Source: Betaproteobacteria bacterium
GTDB taxonomy: Bacteria > Pseudomonadota > Gammaproteobacteria > Burkholderiales > Rhodocyclaceae
DNA length: 7,998 nt
Direction of reading: 5' to 3'
Assembly (NCBI GenBank): GCA_028868235.1
Contig: JAGWUW010000106.1
Coordinates: 1 to 7,998, forward strand
The first letter of the stretch is position 1, and every line of letters begins with the position of its first letter. The notes under the pieces were generated by a model. That model did no database searches and was not told the DNA's origin. It saw only the letters and a list, made by a program, of their open reading frames with translations. This document shows, one piece after another, positions 1 through 6,680 of the stretch. A program made the position numbers and the translations under genes.

Positions 1-2
1 TG

Positions 3-857
<855 letters not shown>

Positions 858-884
858 GGTGTAATTCCTCCAAGTAGCAGTTCA

Positions 885-913
885 GGCGCGGTTCTTCGAA
901 CCGCGCCTTTTTT
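885..913 (+). terminator. Rho-independent terminator after norB
   Basis: A perfect 10-bp GC-rich stem (885-894 with 898-907) closes a 3-base loop and is followed by six T (908-913), then A and TTT. There is no A-run on its left side, so it should act only on plus-strand transcription. It lies 28 bases after the norB stop and upstream of norE. Confidence 0.93.
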
Positions 914-915
914 AT

Positions 916-929
916 TTGGGGCAGATCAA
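916..929 (+). promoter_or_regulatory. Possible degenerate FNR/DNR box upstream of norE
   Basis: The sequence TTGGGGCAGATCAA has a perfect right half-site (ATCAA) and a left half (TTGGG) with two mismatches to the TTGAT-N4-ATCAA consensus. It is the only candidate seen in the 98-base gap between norB and norE, where a promoter for the accessory genes would be needed if the terminator is efficient. Its centre is only about 33 bases before the norE ATG, so a class II promoter (start about 41.5 bases downstream) would begin inside the norE start region. Weak call. Confidence 0.25.
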
Positions 930-938
930 GGTTTGTCC

Positions 939-959
939 ATGCCGCCACCGCTACGATGA
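939..959 (+). CDS. Candidate six-codon leader peptide (Met-Pro-Pro-Pro-Leu-Arg) coupled to norE
   Basis: An ATG at 939 opens a six-residue ORF, M-P-P-P-L-R, whose TGA overlaps the norE ATG as ATGA at 956-959. An AAGG at 928-931 lies 7 bases before this ATG, a good Shine-Dalgarno position, while no such motif precedes the norE ATG itself. It could load ribosomes onto norE by translational coupling. Three consecutive prolines are a known EF-P-dependent stall motif, so the element could also be regulatory. An ORF this short can easily arise by chance and nothing proves translation. Confidence 0.3.
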   Translation: MPPPLR

Positions 960-1561
960 CAAACATGACTGATGCACCTGCCCCCTACTCCGCTGAAACC
1001 GCTTCCGCCCGTCGCCTGCCCGGCGACTTGGCCATCTGGTTCTTCATTTTGGCCGAGATGCTGGCCTTTGCCGTATTCTTTGCTGCCTATGCTTTCGCCC
1101 GTGCCAGCCACGTAGAGGAGTTCAACCTCTATCAGCAAACGCTGGACCGCAACCTCGGCGGACTGAATACCCTGCTACTCATCACCGGCTCATGGTTCGT
1201 CGTGCGGGCCGTACAGGCTGCCCACAAAGACAACCAGCAAGCCATTGCCCTGAACATCCTGATCGGCTGGCTATGCGGCGGCGGTTTCCTGATCGTCAAG
1301 GTGATCGAATACTCCGCCAAATTCGGTGCTGGCATCTCGATGTCGACCAATACCTTCTACATGTTCTACATCTCACTGACCTTCTTCCACTTCATGCACG
1401 TCATCCTCGGCATGGTCATCCTGACCGTACTCTGGGTACAGGCCCGCAAGGGTGTCTACGGTAGACATGATGCGCATGGTTTGGAGAGTGGCGCCGCTTA
1501 CTGGCACATGGTCGATCTGCTGTGGATCGTTCTCTTTCCGCTTGTTTACGTGATGCGCTGA
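956..1561 (+). CDS. norE: NorE, cytochrome c oxidase subunit III-like NOR accessory protein
   Basis: A 201-aa integral membrane protein of the haem-copper oxidase subunit III superfamily. Five hydrophobic helices lie at about residues 27-45, 71-88, 96-116, 136-160 and 180-200. The first carries the buried Glu34 (FFILAEMLAF) typical of COX III-like proteins, and FFHFMHVILG in helix four is a family hallmark. NorE is not part of the purified NorCB core; family work links NorE/NorF to full NOR activity or stability. The ATG at 956 is chosen because no upstream in-frame start exists in the gap; a second ATG at 965 is possible. Neither has a clear Shine-Dalgarno, but the overlapping leader ORF does. 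norF starts two bases after its TGA. The short length and nor context favour NorE over a genuine oxidase subunit. Confidence 0.9.
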   Translation: MTNMTDAPAPYSAETASARRLPGDLAIWFFILAEMLAFAVFFAAYAFARASHVEEFNLYQQTLDRNLGGLNTLLLITGSWFVVRAVQAAHKDNQQAIALNILIGWLCGGGFLIVKVIEYSAKFGAGISMSTNTFYMFYISLTFFHFMHVILGMVILTVLWVQARKGVYGRHDAHGLESGAAYWHMVDLLWIVLFPLVYVMR

Positions 1562-1563
1562 CT

Positions 1564-1830
1564 ATGGATTTCCTCAAAAACCCCGCCCATCGCGCCTGGC
1601 TCGTCCTTATCGTTGCCACCAGCATCACTTGGTATCTCGGCGAAGTCGGCGCCGCAGGTACTGCGTCCATCGTTGCCATGTTGCTCATCGCCTTCGTCAA
1701 GGGCCGCCTAGTCATCCTAGACTTCATGGAACTGCGCGAAGCTCCGAAGATGTGGCGTATCCTGCTCGAAGGCTGGCTTATACTGGTTTCCAGCCTGATT
1801 TTGCTCGCTTACTGGATTTCCCTGAAATGA
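1564..1830 (+). CDS. norF: NorF-like small membrane protein (COX IV/CyoD-like)
   Basis: An 88-aa protein with three predicted membrane helices: about residues 9-26 (HRAWLVLIVATSITWYLG), 28-45 (a GTASIVAMLLIAFVKGR segment) and 67-86. The segment FVKGRLVILDFMELREAP between helices two and three is characteristic of the small COX IV-like proteins accompanying NorE. NorF is reported to be needed for full NOR activity, with unknown mechanism. The ATG at 1564 is two bases after the norE stop. A longer in-frame reading back to 1522 would run inside norE and add non-family residues, so it is rejected. Its TGA (1828-1830) overlaps the norQ ATG as ATGA, which implies translational coupling. Confidence 0.85.
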   Translation: MDFLKNPAHRAWLVLIVATSITWYLGEVGAAGTASIVAMLLIAFVKGRLVILDFMELREAPKMWRILLEGWLILVSSLILLAYWISLK

Positions 1831-2609
1831 CCGACCTGCCCTTTTACGAACCATCCGGCAACGAAATATCCCTGTTCGAACACGCTTTCAACCAGCGCCT
1901 GCCGCTGTTGATCAAGGGCCCGACGGGTTGCGGCAAGACGCGCTTCGTTGCCCATATGGCCGCACGCCTGAAACTACCGCTGTACACCGTGGCCTGCCAT
2001 GACGACCTGACTGCCGCCGACCTCGTCGGCCGCCACCTGATTTCTGACAAGGGTACTTACTGGAACGATGGCCCACTGACCCGCGCCGTACGCGAAGGCG
2101 GCATCTGCTATCTCGATGAGGTTGTCGAGGCGCGCAAGGACACCACCGTCGTCCTTCACCCGCTGGCCGACGATCGACGTATCCTGCCAATCGACCGTAC
2201 GGGCGAAACGCTGGAAGCACCGCCTAACTTCATGCTGGTCGTCTCCTACAACCCCGGCTACCAGAACCTGCTCAAGGGACTGAAGCCCTCGACCCGCCAG
2301 CGTTTTGTGTCGATGAGCTTCGATTTCCCGAGCACCGAGCGCGAAACCTCGATCCTGATTGGCGAAACCGGTTGCGACGCCGATCTGGCGAAGCGTCTGG
2401 TTGGCATCGCCCGGTCTTTCCGCGCCCTGAAGGACCGCGATTTGGAAGAGGTCGCCAGTACCCGCCTGCTGGTCTATGCCGCGACCCTGATCAAATCGGG
2501 GTTCGATGTCTCCGCCGCCTGCCGTGCCGCTCTGGTCGAAACGCTGACTGACGAACCGGAAACGGTCGAGGCGCTGATGGAAATCGTCAATGCCACGTTC
2601 GGACGCTGA
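1827..2609 (+). CDS. norQ: NorQ, MoxR-type AAA+ ATPase for NOR maturation
   Basis: A 260-aa cytoplasmic AAA+ ATPase of the MoxR/CbbQ/NorQ class. Walker A is GPTGCGKT at residues 31-38 and Walker B is ICYLDE at residues 93-98. The segment CHDDLTAADLVGR (57-69) and the following G-x-x-W-N-D-G-P-L (76-84) are typical of CbbQ/NorQ proteins, and SYNPGY (sensor 1 region) and STRQRF follow. NorQ forms hexamers and acts with the VWA protein NorD, encoded downstream, to activate cNOR, probably by inserting the FeB iron. The ATG at 1827 overlaps the norF stop. An in-frame extension back to 1629 would read through norF out of frame and is not credible. The end overlaps the next gene by 20 bases. Confidence 0.95.
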   Translation: MTDLPFYEPSGNEISLFEHAFNQRLPLLIKGPTGCGKTRFVAHMAARLKLPLYTVACHDDLTAADLVGRHLISDKGTYWNDGPLTRAVREGGICYLDEVVEARKDTTVVLHPLADDRRILPIDRTGETLEAPPNFMLVVSYNPGYQNLLKGLKPSTRQRFVSMSFDFPSTERETSILIGETGCDADLAKRLVGIARSFRALKDRDLEEVASTRLLVYAATLIKSGFDVSAACRAALVETLTDEPETVEALMEIVNATFGR

Positions 2610-3009
2610 TACTGGCTTCGACGAAAAGATTCCCGGCCAGAACCTGGCCGTGATCGCCGAGGCCCTGTTTCTCGCCAATCTGCTCGTCGCGCCGGGTATC
2701 TGTTTTGCCATCCTGCTTTGGCTCTGGCAGCGCAACAAGAACGACGTCCCGCGACTTGCCCACCAGCACCTCAAGCAAGCCACTTACGTCAGTCTTTGGG
2801 GCGGCCTGCTGATCATTACGCTAAGCACCTTGTTTATCGCCCTTGGCGGCCTGCACTGGCAATGGACCTGGGTCGTCGTCATCCTGTACTTCACCTGTAT
2901 TCATTCGACCTTGGTCCTGTTCGGCATGTTCGCGCTGGTCAAGGCCCTAGCCGGTCAGGTCTGGCGCTTTCCGTTGATCGGCCCTGCTGTCGACCGCGAT
3001 CCGGCATGA
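2590..3009 (+). CDS. Uncharacterised three-helix membrane protein in nor operon (Tic20/DUF4870-like pattern)
   Basis: A 139-aa protein of unrecognised function. Three hydrophobic stretches are seen at about residues 20-46, 66-90 and 94-118. Between the first two, a polar loop with W-L-W-Q-R-N-K-N-D followed by H-x-x-H-L-K-Q-A resembles the loop of Tic20/DUF4870-type small membrane proteins; this is a pattern impression only. The ATG at 2590 lies inside the end of norQ, with a GGA at 2579-2581 eight bases before it. There is no other ATG early in the frame. Its TGA overlaps the next ATG (ATGA at 3006-3009). Tight coupling to norQ and to the iron-sulfur gene argues for a role in NOR biogenesis or as a partner of the neighbouring ferredoxin-like membrane protein. 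Confidence 0.8.
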   Translation: MPRSDADTGFDEKIPGQNLAVIAEALFLANLLVAPGICFAILLWLWQRNKNDVPRLAHQHLKQATYVSLWGGLLIITLSTLFIALGGLHWQWTWVVVILYFTCIHSTLVLFGMFALVKALAGQVWRFPLIGPAVDRDPA

Positions 3010-3977
3010 AAAAACCCGCTTTGCAACGTGCCCGCTTGCTGGCACAAATGGGCTTTTTCACCCTGTTTACGGTGACGCCCATCTTCGACCTGTTTCGCTA
3101 CGACCTAACGGAAAAGCATGCCTATTTCCTGACCATGCCGTGGCATCTTGGCATTGACGAGTTGATCGCCGGTACCGGAGATCCCAAAGCGGCCGCCATC
3201 AACATCATCCTTTTCCTCTTCCTGCCCGTGCTCGGTACTCTGGGGCTGATCATCGGAGTAGCCTGGAAATGGGGCCGCCTGTATTGCGGCTGGCTTTGCC
3301 CGCACTTTTCCGTGGTTGAAACCATCAATCGCCTGATGCTGTTCGCTACCGGAAAACATTCGGTCTGGGACAAAAAGCGGGTACCGCCCTGGCAACCCGA
3401 CAGTACGCCGATGCCGCGAGACTGGCGCTACTGGTTCGCCGTCGTCCCTGCAGCCATCGGTTTTGCTTTTGCTTGGGCGGTCGTTGGACTGACCTACCTG
3501 ATGCCACCCTTTCAGGTTTATAGCGGCCTGCTCAATTTCACCCTTCTGCGCGGCGAGGTAATTTTCCTGTGCGCTGCGACAACGGTATTGAGCCTGGAAT
3601 TCCTCTTCGCCCGCCACCTGTTCTGCCGCTATGGTTGTGCCATCGGTATTTTCCAGAGCTTCGCCTGGATCGTGAACAAGAAGGCCATGGTCGTTGGCTT
3701 CGAGCGCAAGCGGCTAAGCGACTGTGCCAATTGCCTTGACGGCCACGGCAGCGCCTGCGACGCCGTCTGTCCGATGCGCCTGAAGCCTCGCAACGTCAAG
3801 CGTTGGATGTTCGCCTGTACGCAATGCGGCCAGTGTATCTCCGCCTGTACCACGACCAACCGGAACAACCCAAACGGCCAGTTACTTCGCTGGGTCAGCA
3901 ACGACGCCGCCAAACGCAATGAAGCCGGTTTTTCAGCTTTATCAAACACAGACGAGGATGCCGGAGGCAAAATCTGA
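3006..3977 (+). CDS. Polytopic membrane [4Fe-4S] protein of the NapH/NosR/CcoG type in nor operon
   Basis: A 323-aa membrane iron-sulfur protein. The hydrophobic N-terminal part carries two cysteine pairs, Y-C94-G-W-L-C98-P and F-C207-R-Y-G-C211, the CxxxC(P) motifs found in NosR, NapH and CcoG/RdxA families. The C-terminal part has two [4Fe-4S] sites: C240-x2-C243-x7-C251-x3-C255-P and C271-x2-C274-x2-C277-x3-C281. The first has a widened central spacing. Relatives pass electrons from the quinol pool to periplasmic reductases or help metallocentre assembly (copper for CcoG). By position between norQ and norD, a role in NOR assembly or electron input is inferred; the substrate is unknown. The ATG overlaps the upstream stop (ATGA). 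norD follows in the same frame after TGA and one codon. I do not recognise a settled gene name. Confidence 0.9.
   Translation: MKKPALQRARLLAQMGFFTLFTVTPIFDLFRYDLTEKHAYFLTMPWHLGIDELIAGTGDPKAAAINIILFLFLPVLGTLGLIIGVAWKWGRLYCGWLCPHFSVVETINRLMLFATGKHSVWDKKRVPPWQPDSTPMPRDWRYWFAVVPAAIGFAFAWAVVGLTYLMPPFQVYSGLLNFTLLRGEVIFLCAATTVLSLEFLFARHLFCRYGCAIGIFQSFAWIVNKKAMVVGFERKRLSDCANCLDGHGSACDAVCPMRLKPRNVKRWMFACTQCGQCISACTTTNRNNPNGQLLRWVSNDAAKRNEAGFSALSNTDEDAGGKI
3963..3967 (+). promoter_or_regulatory. Shine-Dalgarno for norD
   Basis: GGAGG inside the last codons of the iron-sulfur gene is the clearest ribosome binding site seen in the accessory operon. Its spacing to the ATG at 3981 is 13 bases, longer than usual. 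No alternative in-frame start is closer, because the upstream TGA at 3975-3977 is in the same frame. Confidence 0.5.
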
Positions 3978-3980
3978 TCC

Positions 3981-5819
3981 ATGGAAGAATTCATCGGCAA
4001 ACTCTGGCATAACTGGGTCACCAAGGCGGCCGGCGCGCACTACCCAGACGCGGCGGTCAAGCTGGCCGAAGTTGAAAAGACCGCCGGCATCCTGTTCCGT
4101 GCTTTTGGTGGTGACCCCGGCCTCAAGGTTGCAGCGGCGACGGCCGAACAGCATGGTGCCCGGCGGCGCTGGCTGCAGCGCTTGGCCAGCAGCGGCGAGA
4201 AACTCGCCCAGGCCCGGCGTGATGAGGAAACCCTGCGTCTGCCACCGGAAATTGCCGCCTTTCCTGAAAAATCCCTGAATCGCGACCTGTACCTTTGGCT
4301 ATCGGCCATTGCTGCTTGCGACGACGCTGGCGATCAGCCATGGTTTGTTCGCAATCAGTTGGCCGCGCAGACGGCACTTGAACGCTATCCCGGCCTGCGG
4401 CCACGCTACGAAAGACTGGTTGAGGCACACATCGCCAACCGCATCCCGCCAACCGAATTGCAACCAGACGAGGCGGCGCAGGAGGAAGCCTTGCGTCAAG
4501 CTCTGCGCACACCGGGCAGCGTCGGTGGCCTACCGCCACTCAACACGAAAAAATCCCGCCCGCCGCAACCAGTGTTGCTTTGGCTGATTGCCTCAGAAAC
4601 TCGGGCTGCTGGCCGGATTTCCGATCCGGATGAGGAACTACCGCCTGAGGGCAGTGGCAACAGCGAAGCAACTCAGGAGGCGCACAAAGCCGAGCAGGTC
4701 GAGACGCCGGACAACAAGACCCCGGTACTCGCGATGTTCCGCGCGGAGAGCCTGCCGACCTGGGCCGAGTATGTACGCGTCAATCGTGCTTTTGACGAGG
4801 ATGAGGACCCAAACGCCAAGGACGCCGCCAAGGATCTCGACCAGCTATCCTTGATCCGCGATGGACAAACCGCCAAGTCGCGCGTCAAATTTGACCTCGA
4901 CCTGCCCTCGGCCGCCGAAGACGATACACCCATCGGCCCAGGCATAGCACTGCCGGAGTGGGATTATCGCAAATCGCTGATGCAGGAAAAGCATTGTCTG
5001 ATCCAACCGATGATCGCCCGCGATGCGGAACCCGCCTCCCTTCCGCTGGAACTGGCGGCCACTGCCAAGAAGCTGCGCGGGCAGTTTGCCGCCCTTGCTC
5101 CGCAACGGCGTTGGCTGAAGGGACAACCCGATGGCCCAGAGCTCGACGTCGATGCCTGCGTAAGAAATCATGCCGACCGCGCGTCGGGGCATACACCGGA
5201 AACAGGTGGCTATCTCGCCCAGGCGCGTTGCGAGCGCGACCTGGCCTGCCTGCTGTTAGCCGACCTTTCGATGTCGACCGATGCCCCCATTTCAGATAGC
5301 CATCGTATCGTGGACGTCATCCGCGATTCGCTGCTGCTCTTCTCCGAAGCGTTAACCGCCACCGGCGACCGCTTCGGTATCTACGGCTTCTCCTCGCTGC
5401 GCCGCCAGAATATCCGCTTCCATCTGCTCAAGGATTTCGGCAAGCGCTACGATGCCGCCGCACGGGGGCGCATCCTGGCCATCAAACCGGGCTACTACAC
5501 CCGGATGGGCGCCGCCATCCGGCAGTCGGCCAATATTCTCGCCGAACAACCGGCCAGCCGCCGTCTATTGCTGATCATCACCGACGGCAAACCGAACGAT
5601 CTCGACCTCTACGATTCCCGTTACGGCATCGAGGATACCCGCCTAGCGGTACATGAAGCCCGAGCCATGGGCTTGACGCCATTCTGCGTCACCATCGACC
5701 GTGAAGCCGGCGCCTATCTGCCTTACCTGTTCGGGCCGGCCGGTTTCTGCGTCATCCGCAAGCCGGAAGAATTGCCCCGCCGCCTGCCGCTCCTTTACGT
5801 GCAACTAACGGGCCATTAA
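3981..5819 (+). CDS. norD: NorD, VWA-domain NOR activation protein
   Basis: A 612-aa cytoplasmic protein whose C-terminal third (about residues 420-605) is a von Willebrand factor A domain. It has an intact MIDAS: D428-L-S430-M-S432, Thr507 in GYYTRMG, and Asp535 in ITDGKPND. The N-terminal two thirds are helical and charged, with an acidic low-complexity linker around FDEDEDPNAKDAAKD. NorD is the adaptor partner of NorQ; the VWA/MIDAS is thought to link the AAA+ ring to NorB during cofactor insertion. Length is normal for the family. It follows the iron-sulfur gene by three bases. No T-rich terminator is seen after its stop, so the downstream regulator may be partly cotranscribed. Confidence 0.95.
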   Translation: MEEFIGKLWHNWVTKAAGAHYPDAAVKLAEVEKTAGILFRAFGGDPGLKVAAATAEQHGARRRWLQRLASSGEKLAQARRDEETLRLPPEIAAFPEKSLNRDLYLWLSAIAACDDAGDQPWFVRNQLAAQTALERYPGLRPRYERLVEAHIANRIPPTELQPDEAAQEEALRQALRTPGSVGGLPPLNTKKSRPPQPVLLWLIASETRAAGRISDPDEELPPEGSGNSEATQEAHKAEQVETPDNKTPVLAMFRAESLPTWAEYVRVNRAFDEDEDPNAKDAAKDLDQLSLIRDGQTAKSRVKFDLDLPSAAEDDTPIGPGIALPEWDYRKSLMQEKHCLIQPMIARDAEPASLPLELAATAKKLRGQFAALAPQRRWLKGQPDGPELDVDACVRNHADRASGHTPETGGYLAQARCERDLACLLLADLSMSTDAPISDSHRIVDVIRDSLLLFSEALTATGDRFGIYGFSSLRRQNIRFHLLKDFGKRYDAAARGRILAIKPGYYTRMGAAIRQSANILAEQPASRRLLLIITDGKPNDLDLYDSRYGIEDTRLAVHEARAMGLTPFCVTIDREAGAYLPYLFGPAGFCVIRKPEELPRRLPLLYVQLTGH

Positions 5820-5830
5820 GTAGTCATAAA

Positions 5831-5854
5831 GTGGTATTGCCAAAGAACTACCAC
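5831..5854. repeat. Inverted repeat GTGGTA-N12-TACCAC before the regulator
   Basis: A perfect 6-bp inverted repeat (5831-5836 and 5849-5854) with a 12-base spacer lies in the 75-base gap between norD and the regulator start. It has no T-run, so it is not an ordinary terminator, and it does not match the FNR/DNR consensus. It could be an operator, an mRNA hairpin, or chance. Confidence 0.35.
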
Positions 5855-5894
5855 GATGCCAACATCGGCCGTCCTCGTTCAGGCAAGATTGATC

Positions 5895-6590
5895 ATGCAT
5901 GGTAATCACCCCATCAACATCGAAGCGCTGCTGACCCACGTTCCACTATTCAATAGTCTGGCACCGGAAGAAATTTCGCGGATCGCCAGGAGTACACGTG
6001 AAATCCACGCCAGCAAGGGCGACATTCTGTTCCACAAGGGTGACCCCTGTTCCGGCTTCCATCTGCTGGTTTACGGGCAGATCAAGCTGGCCTTCACCTC
6101 GCAGCAGGGCAGCGAGAAGGTGGTCGAAATCCTGACTCAGGGCCAGAGTTTCGGCGAAGCCATCATGTTCATGGACAAGCCTTACATCGTCTTCGCCCAG
6201 GCATTAACCGACTCACTGCTGCTGCATGTATCCAAGGCAGCGGTGTATGACGAACTGGAGCGTGACCACAATCTGTGCCGCAAGATGCTGGCTGGTATGG
6301 CGATGCGCCTGCACCAGTTGATGATCGACGTCGAATCGTATTCCCTGCACTCCGGCAAGCAGCGCATCATCGGCTACCTGCTGCGCGAATTACCCGAAGC
6401 GGACCACGATGGCATCAACGTCGCGGTCACGCTACCGACCAACAAGGGCGTCATCGCTTCGCGTCTCAATCTGACGCAGGAGCACTTCTCGCGCATCCTG
6501 CACGAACTGACCGAACTCGGTCTGATCGTAGTCGAAGGGCGCAAAATCCACATCCCGAGCGTTGCCCGCCTACGCCAGCACGAAGGTTGA
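5895..6590 (+). CDS. dnr: Crp/Fnr-family transcription regulator, DNR/NNR type
   Basis: A 231-aa regulator. It has an N-terminal cyclic-nucleotide-binding fold (about residues 12-125, with KGDILFHKGDPCSGFHLLVYGQIKLAF and GQSFGEAIMFMDKPY), a long dimerisation helix, and a winged HTH in which E196-H-F-S199-R200 matches the E-x-x-S-R contacts of FNR-type proteins that read TTGAT half-sites. The N-terminal cysteine cluster of FNR is absent, so it should not carry an oxygen-sensing [4Fe-4S] cluster. DNR relatives sense NO through haem and activate nor, nir and nos genes. An in-frame ATG at 5856 would give 244 aa. I prefer 5895 because the 13 extra residues look unrelated to the family, 231 aa is close to P. 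aeruginosa DNR, and an AGG lies 11 bases upstream. The gene symbol is by analogy. Confidence 0.88.
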   Translation: MHGNHPINIEALLTHVPLFNSLAPEEISRIARSTREIHASKGDILFHKGDPCSGFHLLVYGQIKLAFTSQQGSEKVVEILTQGQSFGEAIMFMDKPYIVFAQALTDSLLLHVSKAAVYDELERDHNLCRKMLAGMAMRLHQLMIDVESYSLHSGKQRIIGYLLRELPEADHDGINVAVTLPTNKGVIASRLNLTQEHFSRILHELTELGLIVVEGRKIHIPSVARLRQHEG

Positions 6591-6637
6591 TCAGTAGCGG
6601 ACTTTTCAGCGATTTGGGGCAATTGGATAAATAAAAA

Positions 6638-6663
6638 GGGGCGATTTTCATCGCCCCATTTTT
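6638..6663. terminator. Bidirectional intrinsic terminator between convergent genes
   Basis: An 8-bp stem (6638-6645 with 6650-6657, GGGGCGAT/ATCGCCCC) has a 4-base loop. It is followed on the plus strand by ATTTTT and preceded by AAAAA (6633-6637), which reads as a T-run on the minus strand. It can therefore end both the regulator transcript and the convergent RTX gene, whose stop is 18 bases further right. Confidence 0.9.
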
Positions 6664-6680
6664 CTGCCGGGATATCAAGA

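Noticed and set aside
1629..1826. N-terminal extension of norQ
   Set aside because: It reads norF in another frame and gives Arg-rich non-family sequence; the ATG at 1827 in the ATGA overlap fits family length.
1974..2783. 269-aa minus-strand open frame across norQ
   Set aside because: It is the antisense shadow of norQ and the following gene, with no recognisable domain, while the plus strand carries Walker A and B motifs.
2718..3005. N-terminal extension of the iron-sulfur protein
   Set aside because: It overlaps the three-helix membrane gene in another frame and lacks hydrophobic character; the ATG at 3006 fits the coupled junction.
5889..5902. TTGAT at 5889 near the regulator start as an FNR/DNR box
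   Set aside because: The right half (CATGG) does not match ATCAA, and the site overlaps the chosen start codon.
6612..6621. ATTTGGGGCA repeated from 914-923
   Set aside because: A 10-base match in two low-complexity intergenic contexts, with no extension; probably chance.
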